From assembly GCF_005889725.1 (NCBI RefSeq), contig NZ_VCKX01000097.1:1-38838 (forward strand): a stretch of DNA of 38,838 bases, in the 5' to 3' direction. The stretch comes from Nonomuraea zeae. Its GTDB lineage: Bacteria > Actinomycetota > Actinomycetes > Streptosporangiales > Streptosporangiaceae. The stretch's first letter is position 1. Each line of letters opens with the position of its first letter. The notes below the pieces were generated by a model. It ran no database searches. It was given only the letters and a program-made list of their open reading frames with translations, and was not told the DNA's origin. A program made the position numbers and the translations under genes. Positions 8,433 to 15,106 of the stretch are shown one piece after another.

Positions 8433-8449
8433 AGCTTATGGATCCCATG
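8433..8449 (-). promoter_or_regulatory. Leaderless -10 box of lysR and overlapping dyad
   Basis: On the minus strand TAAGCT (8438-8433) lies six bases before the lysR ATG, the TANNNT layout of actinobacterial leaderless promoters. On the plus strand ttatggatcccatgc (8436-8450) contains the dyad ATG-GATCC-CAT, a plausible autoregulatory LysR site overlapping that -10. Confidence 0.4.
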
Positions 8450-8496
8450 CCGAACCTGCAGTGGTGCTGATATCTCCCTGCCGTCATCCTCGGCAT

Positions 8497-9198
8497 ATGG
8501 AGACGACATCCGGTGACAACCACCAGTACAGCTGGCTCGGCGAGGTGCTGCCCGGGCCGGGGAGCCGCATCCTCGACGCCGGCTGCGGGCGCGGCGAGCT
8601 GGCCGCCGAGCTGGCGCGGCGCGGTCACGGGGTGACCGCGATCGACGTCTCGGAGGCGGCCGTGGCGGCATCCAGGGCGTCGGGAGTGCCCGCACTACGG
8701 GCCGATCTTGCCGATTACTACGACGACGAGCCGTTCGACGCGGTCGTCATGTCGTTGTCGCTGCATCACATGCACCCGCTCGAAACCGTGCTCGACCGGG
8801 CGTCCGCGCTGCTCGGGCCCGATGGCGTGCTGGTGCTGGACGAGTTCGCCTGGGATTGGGCGAATGCGGCGGCGGCCACCTGGTTCTACGATGCGGCGTC
8901 GTTGCTGGCCGCCGCCGGGCTCGCGGACTTCCCCCGCGAGGCCGGCCGGGACCCGGTCACGCGATGGCGGGAGGCGCACGAGGATCATGCGACCGGCGCG
9001 GCCATGCTGGCCGCCGTCACCGAGCGGTTCGAGATGGCGGATGTGCGGCGGGAGCCGTACTTGTCTCGATATATCGGCGGAAAGCTGACAAATGGTGACA
9101 CAGAGCTCGTGAACGAGCTATGGCGCATCGAGCGGGAACGCATCGCGTCCGGGACCCTGCCGCCGACCGGACTCCGGTTGACGGCGCGACGGATGTGA
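8497..9198 (+). CDS. Class I SAM-dependent methyltransferase
   Basis: 233 residues. The Rossmann-type SAM site is clear: motif I ILDAGCGRGELAAEL (about residues 24-38), the acidic strand end GVTAIDVS, and post-motif VMSLSLHHM with LLGPDGVLVLDEFAW. The rest is mostly helical and gives no substrate clue. The ATG at 8497 gives a normal length for the Methyltransf_25/11 families. It is divergent from the LysR gene, which may regulate it. The terminal part overlaps nothing, and 462 bases of control sequence follow. Confidence 0.85.
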   Translation: METTSGDNHQYSWLGEVLPGPGSRILDAGCGRGELAAELARRGHGVTAIDVSEAAVAASRASGVPALRADLADYYDDEPFDAVVMSLSLHHMHPLETVLDRASALLGPDGVLVLDEFAWDWANAAAATWFYDAASLLAAAGLADFPREAGRDPVTRWREAHEDHATGAAMLAAVTERFEMADVRREPYLSRYIGGKLTNGDTELVNELWRIERERIASGTLPPTGLRLTARRM

Positions 9199-9241
9199 CG
9201 AAAGTGACAATTGATACCTGACAAGCCTGTGTATCCGGAAG

Positions 9242-9257
9242 TGTGAGCAGGGTCACA
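9242..9257. promoter_or_regulatory. Perfect Crp-type palindrome TGTGA-N6-TCACA
   Basis: Bases 9242-9257 read tgtgagcagggtcaca, a perfect match to the Crp consensus also used by mycobacterial and Streptomyces Crp. It lies about 230 bases upstream of the riboswitch and about 400 bases before the hydrolase start. Mycobacterial Crp controls rpfA, another cell-wall lytic gene, which supports relevance. The regulator itself is probably encoded outside this window. Confidence 0.6.
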
Positions 9258-9341
9258 TTTCAATAACGGAACCTGGCGCTCCAGCAGGGGTTCGACGCCT
9301 TACTGACACCTTTATCTGATCTTTACAACCTGACTCCCGCT

Positions 9342-9371
9342 TTGCTGATCCTTGACCTTTCGGCGTAGCTT
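9342..9371 (+). promoter_or_regulatory. Candidate promoter of the riboswitch-hydrolase transcript
   Basis: TTGCTG (9342-9347) and TAGCTT (9366-9371) with an 18-base spacer would start transcription near 9378, about 100 bases before the aptamer. A TATCTG box at 9313-9318 is an alternative closer to the Crp site. Neither is decisive. Confidence 0.3.
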
Positions 9372-9479
9372 CTGGCGTCGCGGCGAACAAGCCATGTCGC
9401 CGCGAACCCGCGTCGGTCCCTCCCGATGTGAGACAGCTAAAAAATCCGTCGGTCACCGCTGATATCCCCATATCGACAC

Positions 9480-9646
9480 ATAAGTCAGGCGGTGACCTGC
9501 CGAATCCGTGCAGCCAGGAGCACGGAACCGGGGACCCAGCGATCCCAATTCCCCAGGGATCAGGGGTGAATCGGCGCGCCAATCGCGCCGTAGGGCTACT
9601 TCCAGGCCCGAATCCGTCAGCTAACCCGGTAGGCGTTCGTGGAAGA
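9480..9646 (+). promoter_or_regulatory. ydaO/yuaA-type c-di-AMP riboswitch
   Basis: The leader shows the conserved blocks of the ydaO class in order: gccgaatccgtgc, ggaaccggggaccca, aggggtgaatc, gtagggctactt, and cccgaatccgtcagctaac with cggtaggc near 9622-9635. Three supported helices are ccgtgc/gcacgg (9506-9511 with 9520-9525), gatccc/gggatc (9541-9546 with 9556-9561) and ggcgcg/cgcgcc (9573-9578 with 9584-9589). In actinobacteria this class sits upstream of cell-wall hydrolases, as here, and c-di-AMP normally turns expression off. Boundaries are approximate. Some 5' aptamer sequence may begin near 9445. Confidence 0.92.
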
Positions 9647-9650
9647 CACA

Positions 9651-9663
9651 AGGAGAAATCCTG
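9651..9663 (+). promoter_or_regulatory. Ribosome site that fixes a CTG start
   Basis: aggag (9651-9655), five bases, then CTG (9661-9663). Between the in-frame TAA at 9622 and ATG 9724 there is no ATG, GTG or TTG in this frame. Starting at ATG 9724 would remove the basic N-region and part of the signal peptide and leave no SD at the right distance. Confidence 0.7.
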
Positions 9664-10248
9664 TCTACCTCCCTGCAGAACCCCCGTCTGTCCCGCCTTG
9701 CCCTTAGTGGTGTTGCGCTAACGATGACCGTGACGGCCGGAGGTCTGATCCTCCATGCCCCCACGGCTCAGGCGGCGACGAGGAGCGAATCGGTCGAAAC
9801 CTTCACAGTCAAGGCGGCTACCACCGCTGTGACCTCGAAGGCGGCCACGGCGGCCCGGCAACGGGCAGCCAGGATCGCTCGCCAGCAGGCGAAGGCCCGC
9901 AAGGCCATCGCCGTGGCCAAGAACCAGATCGGTGACCCGTACAGGTACGGCGCCACAGGGCCTGGTTCCTTTGATTGCTCCGGTCTCGTCCAGTACGCCT
10001 GGAAGAAGGCCGGGGTCAGACTCCCGCGCGTGGCGAGCAGCCAGTTCTCACGCATCAGGAACAAGGTCTCGTGGCGGAACCTCCGGCCCGGCGACCTGAT
10101 GTTCTTCAGCGGGCTTGGCCATGTGGGCATGTACGTCGGCAAGGGCAAGATGATCCATTCGCCACGGACAGGCGAACGGGTGCGCATCGACAAGCTGGGC
10201 GGGTGGCGCAAGTCGTCGTTCGTCGGCGCAGTCCGTCCCGGCATGTGA
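9661..10248 (+). CDS. Secreted C40 (NlpC/P60) hydrolase under c-di-AMP riboswitch, CTG start
   Basis: 195 residues when begun at CTG 9661. The N-terminus then reads (M)STSLQNPRLSRLALSG followed by a hydrophobic core and the cleavage site PTAQA-AT near residue 38, a complete Sec signal peptide. A short Ala/Arg-rich linker (AATAARQRAARIARQQA) precedes the NlpC/P60 domain, with Cys106 in FDCSGL, His154 in GLGHVGMY and His166 in MIHSP. The protein is therefore a compact cell-wall peptidase without the coiled coil of the paralogue at 6490. It is predicted to cleave peptidoglycan stem peptides during growth or spore germination. Expression is probably set by c-di-AMP through the leader and by a far-upstream Crp site. 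A strong terminator follows directly. Confidence 0.88.
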   Translation: MSTSLQNPRLSRLALSGVALTMTVTAGGLILHAPTAQAATRSESVETFTVKAATTAVTSKAATAARQRAARIARQQAKARKAIAVAKNQIGDPYRYGATGPGSFDCSGLVQYAWKKAGVRLPRVASSQFSRIRNKVSWRNLRPGDLMFFSGLGHVGMYVGKGKMIHSPRTGERVRIDKLGGWRKSSFVGAVRPGM

Positions 10249-10251
10249 TTC

Positions 10252-10279
10252 CGCCCCGCCCGGCCCCCCGGGCGGGGCG
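10252..10279 (+). terminator. Strong intrinsic-type terminator of the riboswitch-controlled hydrolase gene
   Basis: cgccccgcccgg (10252-10263) and ccgggcggggcg (10268-10279) form a perfect 12-bp stem with a CCCC loop, four bases after the stop codon. A T-rich stretch (10285-10320) follows, including ttttttgttatt. Confidence 0.8.
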
Positions 10280-10320
10280 TCGCATTTCTCTCATCTTCTG
10301 CGGTCGTCTTTTTTGTTATT

Positions 10321-10530
10321 CACGGCGAGGCCGAGGGCACGCCTGAGGGGCCCATCCAGCTCTTCGACGGCGACGATCGGCCGACCCCGGAGGAGTCGGG
10401 TGACGGCAAACCGGGCCACAGGAAGCCGGGCCACAGGAAGCCGGCCCGCAGGAAGCCGGGCGACGGGGCGATCCGCGTGGTGACGATCCTGGATCGCGGT
10501 CGGCAGTGGCAGTGGGCGGCTACGATCGGG
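10321..10530 (+). pseudogene. Coding-like fragment without a start codon
   Basis: In the frame beginning cac at 10321, about 70 codons show almost exclusive G/C at third positions and an acidic-then-basic protein (IQLFDGDDRPTPEE, then PGHRK repeats, then AIRVVTILDRGRQWQWAA). No ATG, GTG or TTG precedes it in frame before 10477, and the codon bias disappears after 10530, where the next gene starts. It looks like the remnant or rearranged middle of a gene. GTG 10477 could open a short ORF to 10671, but most of that would overlap the next gene in a frame with poor codon bias. I do not recognise the family. Confidence 0.3.
10411..10455 (+). repeat. Three tandem 15-base repeats
   Basis: Units ccgggccacaggaag (10411-10425), the same (10426-10440) and ccggcccgcaggaag (10441-10455). 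In the coding-like frame they read PGHRK, PGHRK, PARRK. Confidence 0.8.
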
Positions 10531-10534
10531 CAGC

Positions 10535-11365
10535 GTGTCGGAGCGGGTGAGCAGGCGAGCCTTCGGAGCCTGCCTGGCGCTCCTCGCCTTCGCCGCGCCC
10601 GCCTCGGCCCCCAGGCTCCCCGAACTCCCGTCCCCCGACCTCCCTCCCGCGCTGCGGGGCCTGTGGCGTGAAGGCGTGCTTGTGGCGCGCGGAGCGCGGT
10701 CCGTCGTCGTCGGGCATCACACCGCCCCGGGCTCGCTGGACGACCTGGCGCGCAGGGCCGACGTGGCGGGGCTGCGGGTCGCCGCCGTACTGGGCGGGCC
10801 CGTGCGGCCGCTGGTGGTCGTTCCAGGGTCCACGGAGGAGGCCGCCGAGCTGGCCGGCGTGGCGCGGCTCGACGGGCTGGCGGCGGTGGCCGACGGCGGG
10901 CGGGTGATCGTCGTCCCCGAGTTCTTCGCGATGCTCAATCCGACGGGCAAGGACGTCGTCCTCGCCCACGAGCTCACCCACGTCGCCGCGGGCACCGATC
11001 ATCTGCCCGTCTGGCTCTACGAAGGGTTCGCCGACTACGTGGGCTACCGGGACGCCGGGATCCCCGTCCGGACCGCGGCCGCCGAGCTGGCGGCCGAGGT
11101 GCGGGCTGGAAGGCTGCCAAGTGAATTGCCCGGGCCTGCGGCTTTCGCGGCGGACGGGCGGGACCCCGAACGGCTTGCGCGGGCGTACCAGGAGGCCTGG
11201 CTGGCGTGTCGCTTCCTGGCTGACCGGTTCGGTGAGGGGACCCTGGTGGGGCTCTACCGTGCCGCCCAGGCGGTAGGCGTCGATCGGGCGCTCCACTCGC
11301 GGGGGCTGTCCACGGCTGCCCTGACGGCACGGTGGCGCGACTACGTGCGTGCCCAGCTCGCGTAG
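10535..11365 (+). CDS. Secreted HExxH metalloprotease-like protein (gluzincin type)
   Basis: 276 residues from GTG 10535. The N-terminus SRRAFGACLALLAFAAPASA is a Tat-style twin-arginine signal (S-R-R-x-F). The mature part carries HELTH (His145-His149) with a downstream Glu163 in WLYEGFADYVGY, the third-ligand pattern of peptidase MA-like gluzincins. A helical C-terminus contains AYQEAWLACRFLADRFGEGTLVGLY. The arrangement is that of actinobacterial proteins usually annotated as hypothetical. Substrate unknown. The next gene, 24 bases downstream, is an integral-membrane M48 protease, so two zinc peptidases are adjacent and probably co-transcribed. Confidence 0.75.
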   Translation: MSERVSRRAFGACLALLAFAAPASAPRLPELPSPDLPPALRGLWREGVLVARGARSVVVGHHTAPGSLDDLARRADVAGLRVAAVLGGPVRPLVVVPGSTEEAAELAGVARLDGLAAVADGGRVIVVPEFFAMLNPTGKDVVLAHELTHVAAGTDHLPVWLYEGFADYVGYRDAGIPVRTAAAELAAEVRAGRLPSELPGPAAFAADGRDPERLARAYQEAWLACRFLADRFGEGTLVGLYRAAQAVGVDRALHSRGLSTAALTARWRDYVRAQLA

Positions 11366-11389
11366 ACGGCTCGTGTGAAGGGGAGGCAG

Positions 11390-12853
11390 ATGAGCGAGCG
11401 GCAGGACGCGGACGACTCAGGACCGGGGGATGAGCCCGCCGCGACCGTTGACGGCGATACAACGGTCGATCGTGGTCGGGCCGGTCCGGTCAGTACGACG
11501 GTCGATCGTACGGCCGTGGGAGGCACGGCCGGGGCGGCGGCGCCGGAGCGGGGGCATGGTGGGGATGTGTCCGTGAAGCGAGACGGCCGGCCCGAGGGCG
11601 CCGGCACCACAGACGACCCCCGGCTGCGCCGGCAGGCCGCCGTGGCGCTGGTGCTGCTGGGCCTGGTGACCCTGGTGGTGGCCGCCTTCAGCACCCCATG
11701 GGGAGTGCTGACCGGCGGACCGCCCGATCCCGCCCGCGACTTCACCGCGCAGCAGATCGCCAGGGCACAGGCGTTCGACGCGGCCACGACCCTGCCCGGC
11801 TACCTCTCCCTCGCCCTCACGATCATCGTGGCCGGGGTGCTCGTCGCCACCCCGATCGGCGCCCTGATTCTGGGCAGGCTCCGGGGGCCCTGGTGGCTGC
11901 GGGTGCTCGTCGGCGTCGTGGTCATCACCGCGCTCACCGAGGTGATCAGGTGGCCGCTCGGGATGTGGGTCGAGACGCTCCTGCGCGACTACGGCCTGTC
12001 GCTCCAGGACTGGGCGAGCTGGACCACGGACCGGCTCAAGAACATGGCCGTCGAGGTGTTCCTGCTGGCACTGATGCTGCTCGCCCTCGTGGCGCTGGCC
12101 CGCAAGGTCAGGCGCTGGTGGATCCCGGCCGCGATCGGGGCGTTCGCGCTGACCGTGGTGGCGTCGTTCGTGTATCCGGTGGTGTTCGAGCCCCTGTTCA
12201 ACGACTTCACCTCCATGCAGCAGGGCCCCCTGCGGACGAACCTGCTGGCGATGGCCGAGCGGGACCGCGTGCCGGTCGAGGACGTCCTGGTCGCCGACGC
12301 CTCGCGCAGGACGACGGCGCTCAACGCGTACGTGTCCGGCTTCGGCGCCACGCGCCGGATCGTCGTCTACGACACGCTGCTCAAGGCGCCGCAGCCGGAG
12401 GTCGAGCTGGTCGTGGCGCATGAGCTGGGCCACGCCAAGTACAACGACGTGCTGTCCGGCACCCTCATCGGCGGCCTGGGCTCGGCGGTGGGCGCGATCC
12501 TGCTGTACCTGCTGATCGGGCCGGTGGGGCGGCGCGCGGGCTTCACCTCGATCACCGATCCACGCGCCGTGGGCGCGGTCCTGGGCCTGATGACCCTCGG
12601 CGGGCTGATCCTGGGACCGCTGCAGAACGTGGTCAGCCGCCACATCGAGGCCAGGGCCGACGTCCACGCGCTCGACCTGACGAAGGACCCGGCAACCTTC
12701 ATCGCGATGCAGAAACGCCTGGCAGTCACCAATATTTCCGACTTGTCGGCGGATGCGGTGGAATATGTGCTCTATGCCTCCCATCCCTCCAGCCCCCAGC
12801 GCATCGCCATGGCCCGTGCATGGGCCGAGCTGAACGGCGTCCCCGTGCCGTGA
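11390..12853 (+). CDS. M48 (Ste24/CAAX-protease-like) membrane metallopeptidase
   Basis: 487 residues. About 75 disordered residues precede several membrane segments (about 84-105, 140-170, 180-200 and 225-270). The catalytic HELGH follows (His344-His348, with Glu420 in the EARADVHAL third-ligand motif), and two more membrane segments lie between these motifs. This is the M48A Ste24 topology of proteases that act in or at the membrane; the bacterial substrate is unknown. The start ATG 11390 follows aaggggagg. GTG 11567 has its own ggtgggga and would skip the disordered tail. The tail contains the 12-base unit acggtcgatcgt twice (11462 and 11498), reading TTVDR both times. Confidence 0.88.
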   Translation: MSERQDADDSGPGDEPAATVDGDTTVDRGRAGPVSTTVDRTAVGGTAGAAAPERGHGGDVSVKRDGRPEGAGTTDDPRLRRQAAVALVLLGLVTLVVAAFSTPWGVLTGGPPDPARDFTAQQIARAQAFDAATTLPGYLSLALTIIVAGVLVATPIGALILGRLRGPWWLRVLVGVVVITALTEVIRWPLGMWVETLLRDYGLSLQDWASWTTDRLKNMAVEVFLLALMLLALVALARKVRRWWIPAAIGAFALTVVASFVYPVVFEPLFNDFTSMQQGPLRTNLLAMAERDRVPVEDVLVADASRRTTALNAYVSGFGATRRIVVYDTLLKAPQPEVELVVAHELGHAKYNDVLSGTLIGGLGSAVGAILLYLLIGPVGRRAGFTSITDPRAVGAVLGLMTLGGLILGPLQNVVSRHIEARADVHALDLTKDPATFIAMQKRLAVTNISDLSADAVEYVLYASHPSSPQRIAMARAWAELNGVPVP

Positions 12854-12860
12854 CAAACGC

Positions 12861-12936
12861 CGCGACAGGCACAGGGACCGGCAAAGGGACAAGCACGGGC
12901 ACAGGCACGGGCACGGGCACAGGCAGGGGCAGGGGC
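12861..12936 (+). repeat. Degenerate hexanucleotide tract (acaggc/acgggc)
   Basis: A run of about twelve six-base units of the type acaggc, acgggc, agggac separates the M48 stop from the preferred pimB ATG. In the pimB frame it encodes alternating Thr-Gly. Such tracts expand and contract by slippage. Confidence 0.75.
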
Positions 12937-14145
12937 ATGGATCCGGGCGCGGGCTCAGCGACGGGCGGCGCGAGGACAGGCGCGGGCGCGGCGTCGGTTC
13001 CGGGCGCTGACGCGGATCCGGGCGCGGCGGCTTCGGGTGCCGGGCCGGGGAGCTCGCCCAACGTGCTCATCGTCACGAACGACTTCCCGCCCAGGCCGGG
13101 CGGCATCCAGTCGTTCGTGCACGGTCTCGCACTGCGCACGCCCGGCGTGCTGGTCTACGCCCCTGCCTGGCCGGGCTGCGAGGAGTTCGACCGGCGCCAG
13201 CCGTACCCGATCGTGCGCCATCCGACGCGGCTCATGCTGCCCACCCCGGCCGTCGCGCGCCGGGCGGCCCGGCTGGTGGCCGAGCACGGCGCGGACACCG
13301 TGGTGTTCGGGGCGGCGGCGCCACTCGGCCTGCTCGCCCCCCGGCTGCGCGCGGCGGGGGCGCGGCGCGTGGTGATGCTCACCCACGGCCACGAGGCGTC
13401 GTGGGCGAGCGCACCGGGCTTCCGCGCCGTCCTGCGCCGGATCGGCGAGCAGGCCGACGTGGTGACCTATCTGGGCGACTACACGCGCGAGCGGCTGGTC
13501 GCCGCCATCCCGCCGGGCAAGCTCGTACGGCTCGCGCCGGGCGTGGACGTCGGCCAGTTCCACCCCGGCGTGACCAAGGCCGAGCTGGGCCTGGCTGACC
13601 GGCCGGTCGTCGCGTGCGTGTCGAGACTGGTGCCGCGCAAGGGCCAGGACCAGCTCATCAGGGCCTGGCCCGAGGTGCTGCGCGCGGTGCCCGGCGCCGT
13701 GCTGCTGCTCGTGGGCGGCGGCCCCTACCGCCGGACGCTGGAGCGGCTGGCCGCCGGGCACGAGTCGATCAGGTTCACCGGTACGGTGCCGGCCGCCGGC
13801 CTGCCGGGCTACTACGCCGCCGCCGACGTGTTCGTGATGCCGTGCCGTACCCGATGGGGCGGGGTGGACGTGGAGGGGCTCGGGATCGTGTTCCTGGAGG
13901 CGTCGGCGACGGGTCTGCCCGTGGTGGCGGGCGCGTCCGGCGGCGCGCCCGACGCGGTGCGGCAGGGCGAGACCGGGCTCGTGGTGAACGGCGAGGACGC
14001 GGGCGAGGTGGCCCAGGCCGTTGTCGAGCTGCTGAGCGACCCGGAGAAGGCGCGCAAGATGGGCGCGGGCGGGCGCGACTGGGTCGTCCGCGAATGGGCG
14101 TGGGACCACGTCGCGGCCCGTTTCCGCGCGCTCATCCAGCCCTGA
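12937..14145 (+). CDS. pimB: GT4 glycosyltransferase, PimB-like alpha-mannosyltransferase
   Basis: 402 residues from ATG 12937. About 40 disordered Gly/Ala residues precede the GT-B fold, which starts at NVLIVTNDFPPRPGGIQSFV. Motifs shared with mycobacterial PimB (Rv2188c) include VVFGAAAPLGLLAP, LTHGHE, CVSRLVPRKGQDQLI, LLLVGGGPYRRTLE, VFVMPCRTRWGGVDVEGLGIVFLEAS (shown here to indicate position) and the nucleotide-binding Glu in that block. PimB adds the second mannose to phosphatidylinositol mannosides on the cytoplasmic face of the membrane. An alternative GTG at 12850 overlaps the M48 stop (GTGA) and would add 29 Thr-Gly-rich residues; ATG 12937 gives a length nearer the family norm and has agggg at the right distance. 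Confidence 0.85.
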   Translation: MDPGAGSATGGARTGAGAASVPGADADPGAAASGAGPGSSPNVLIVTNDFPPRPGGIQSFVHGLALRTPGVLVYAPAWPGCEEFDRRQPYPIVRHPTRLMLPTPAVARRAARLVAEHGADTVVFGAAAPLGLLAPRLRAAGARRVVMLTHGHEASWASAPGFRAVLRRIGEQADVVTYLGDYTRERLVAAIPPGKLVRLAPGVDVGQFHPGVTKAELGLADRPVVACVSRLVPRKGQDQLIRAWPEVLRAVPGAVLLLVGGGPYRRTLERLAAGHESIRFTGTVPAAGLPGYYAAADVFVMPCRTRWGGVDVEGLGIVFLEASATGLPVVAGASGGAPDAVRQGETGLVVNGEDAGEVAQAVVELLSDPEKARKMGAGGRDWVVREWAWDHVAARFRALIQP

Positions 14146-14148
14146 CCC

Positions 14149-14170
14149 GCGCCGGGGGCGTGCCCGGCGC
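14149..14170. terminator. Bidirectional hairpin between pimB and the ABC operon
   Basis: gcgccggg (14149-14156) and cccggcgc (14163-14170) form a perfect 8-bp stem with a six-base loop in the 43-base gap between convergent genes. No U-run. Confidence 0.6.
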
Positions 14171-14188
14171 GAGGCGGGCGGCGGGAGG

Positions 14189-15106
14189 TCAGCCCTTGGT
14201 CGCCCCCAGGGTGAGCCCGGCGACGAACTGCTTGTGCAGGAGCTGGAAGACGATCAGCGTCGGCAGCGCCACCAGCACCGATCCGGCCGCCAGCAGGTTG
14301 TAGTCGGTGAAGAACTGGCCGCGCAGGTTGTTCAGCGCCGAGGTGACGGGCAGCTTGTCGCCCGACGACATCAGCACCAGCGCCCACAGGAAGTCGTTGT
14401 ACATCCAGGTGAACTGCAGCGTGGACAGCGCCGCCAGCACCGGACGGCACAGCGGCAGCGTCAGCCGCCAGTAGCGCTTCCACACGCTCGCCCCGTCCAC
14501 CAGCGCCGCCTCCGTGATCTCCTCCGGGATCGTGCGCATGAAGTTGGCCATGACGAAGACGCAGAAGCCGAACTGGAAGGCCACGTGGATGAGGATCAGC
14601 CCGAGGTAGGAGTCGTAGAGCGACTGCGAGTCCGACAGCCACTCGGGCAGCGGGATGAGGGTGTAGAGGGTGTAGAGGGGGGTGATGAGGACCTGGGGCG
14701 GCAGCAGGTTCCCGGCCGTGAACACGACGAGCAGCACCTTGCGCCCCGGGATGCGCAGCCGCGCGATGGCGAAGGCCGTGAACGACGCCAGGAACAGCGT
14801 CACCAGCACGCCGGGCACCACGATGATCAACGTGTTGAGGTAGTAGTGCGGAAGCTCTGCCTGGCTCCACGCCTCTCCGTAGTAGTCGAGCGTGATGTGC
14901 TCCGGCAGCGAGAAGTAGCCCAGCCGGGCGGTCTCCTCGTACGGGCGCAGCGAGGCGTAGACGGCCAGCGCGAGCGGCAGCAGCCAGCCCAGCGCCACCA
15001 GCGCCAGGAAGACGTGCAGCAGGATCCGCAGCGGCCGCACGGGAGGCCGCGACGGCGGCCGCCGCGACTGGGCCGGGGGAGCGGCGGCGGGCGCGGTGAG
15101 CGTCAT
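14189..15106 (-). CDS. Carbohydrate ABC transporter permease (MalG type)
   Basis: 305 residues. A Pro-rich cytoplasmic N-terminus precedes six membrane segments. The MalG-class EAA loop reads EEITEAALVDGASVWKRYWRLTLPLCRPVL (split here for position, about residues 192-221), the contact point for the ATPase. Its ATG overlaps the stop of the first permease gene (ATGA). No ATPase gene is in the operon; a shared MsiK-type ATPase encoded elsewhere is usual in actinomycetes. Confidence 0.9.
   Translation of the reverse strand: MTLTAPAAAPPAQSRRPPSRPPVRPLRILLHVFLALVALGWLLPLALAVYASLRPYEETARLGYFSLPEHITLDYYGEAWSQAELPHYYLNTLIIVVPGVLVTLFLASFTAFAIARLRIPGRKVLLVVFTAGNLLPPQVLITPLYTLYTLIPLPEWLSDSQSLYDSYLGLILIHVAFQFGFCVFVMANFMRTIPEEITEAALVDGASVWKRYWRLTLPLCRPVLAALSTLQFTWMYNDFLWALVLMSSGDKLPVTSALNNLRGQFFTDYNLLAAGSVLVALPTLIVFQLLHKQFVAGLTLGATKG

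Noticed and set aside
9194..9209. TGTGA-N6-TGACA after the methyltransferase gene as a Crp site
   Set aside because: Only one half-site fits, and TGTGA includes the stop codon of the methyltransferase.
9253..9651. Minus-strand ORF over the riboswitch region
   Set aside because: Covers the conserved ydaO aptamer; codon bias absent and no ribosome site.
10411..10455. Short tandem repeats as a CRISPR array
   Set aside because: Units are 15 bases with no spacers and encode a peptide repeat; no cas genes in the window.
11462..11509. Repeated acggtcgatcgt as an operator
   Set aside because: The two copies are 36 bases apart and in frame (TTVDR both times) inside the disordered N-terminus of the M48 gene; it would only be regulatory if translation starts at GTG 11567.
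12861..12936. Hexanucleotide tract as a replication or attachment element
   Set aside because: No DnaA boxes, integrase or tRNA nearby; simple slippage repeat in a coding region fits better.
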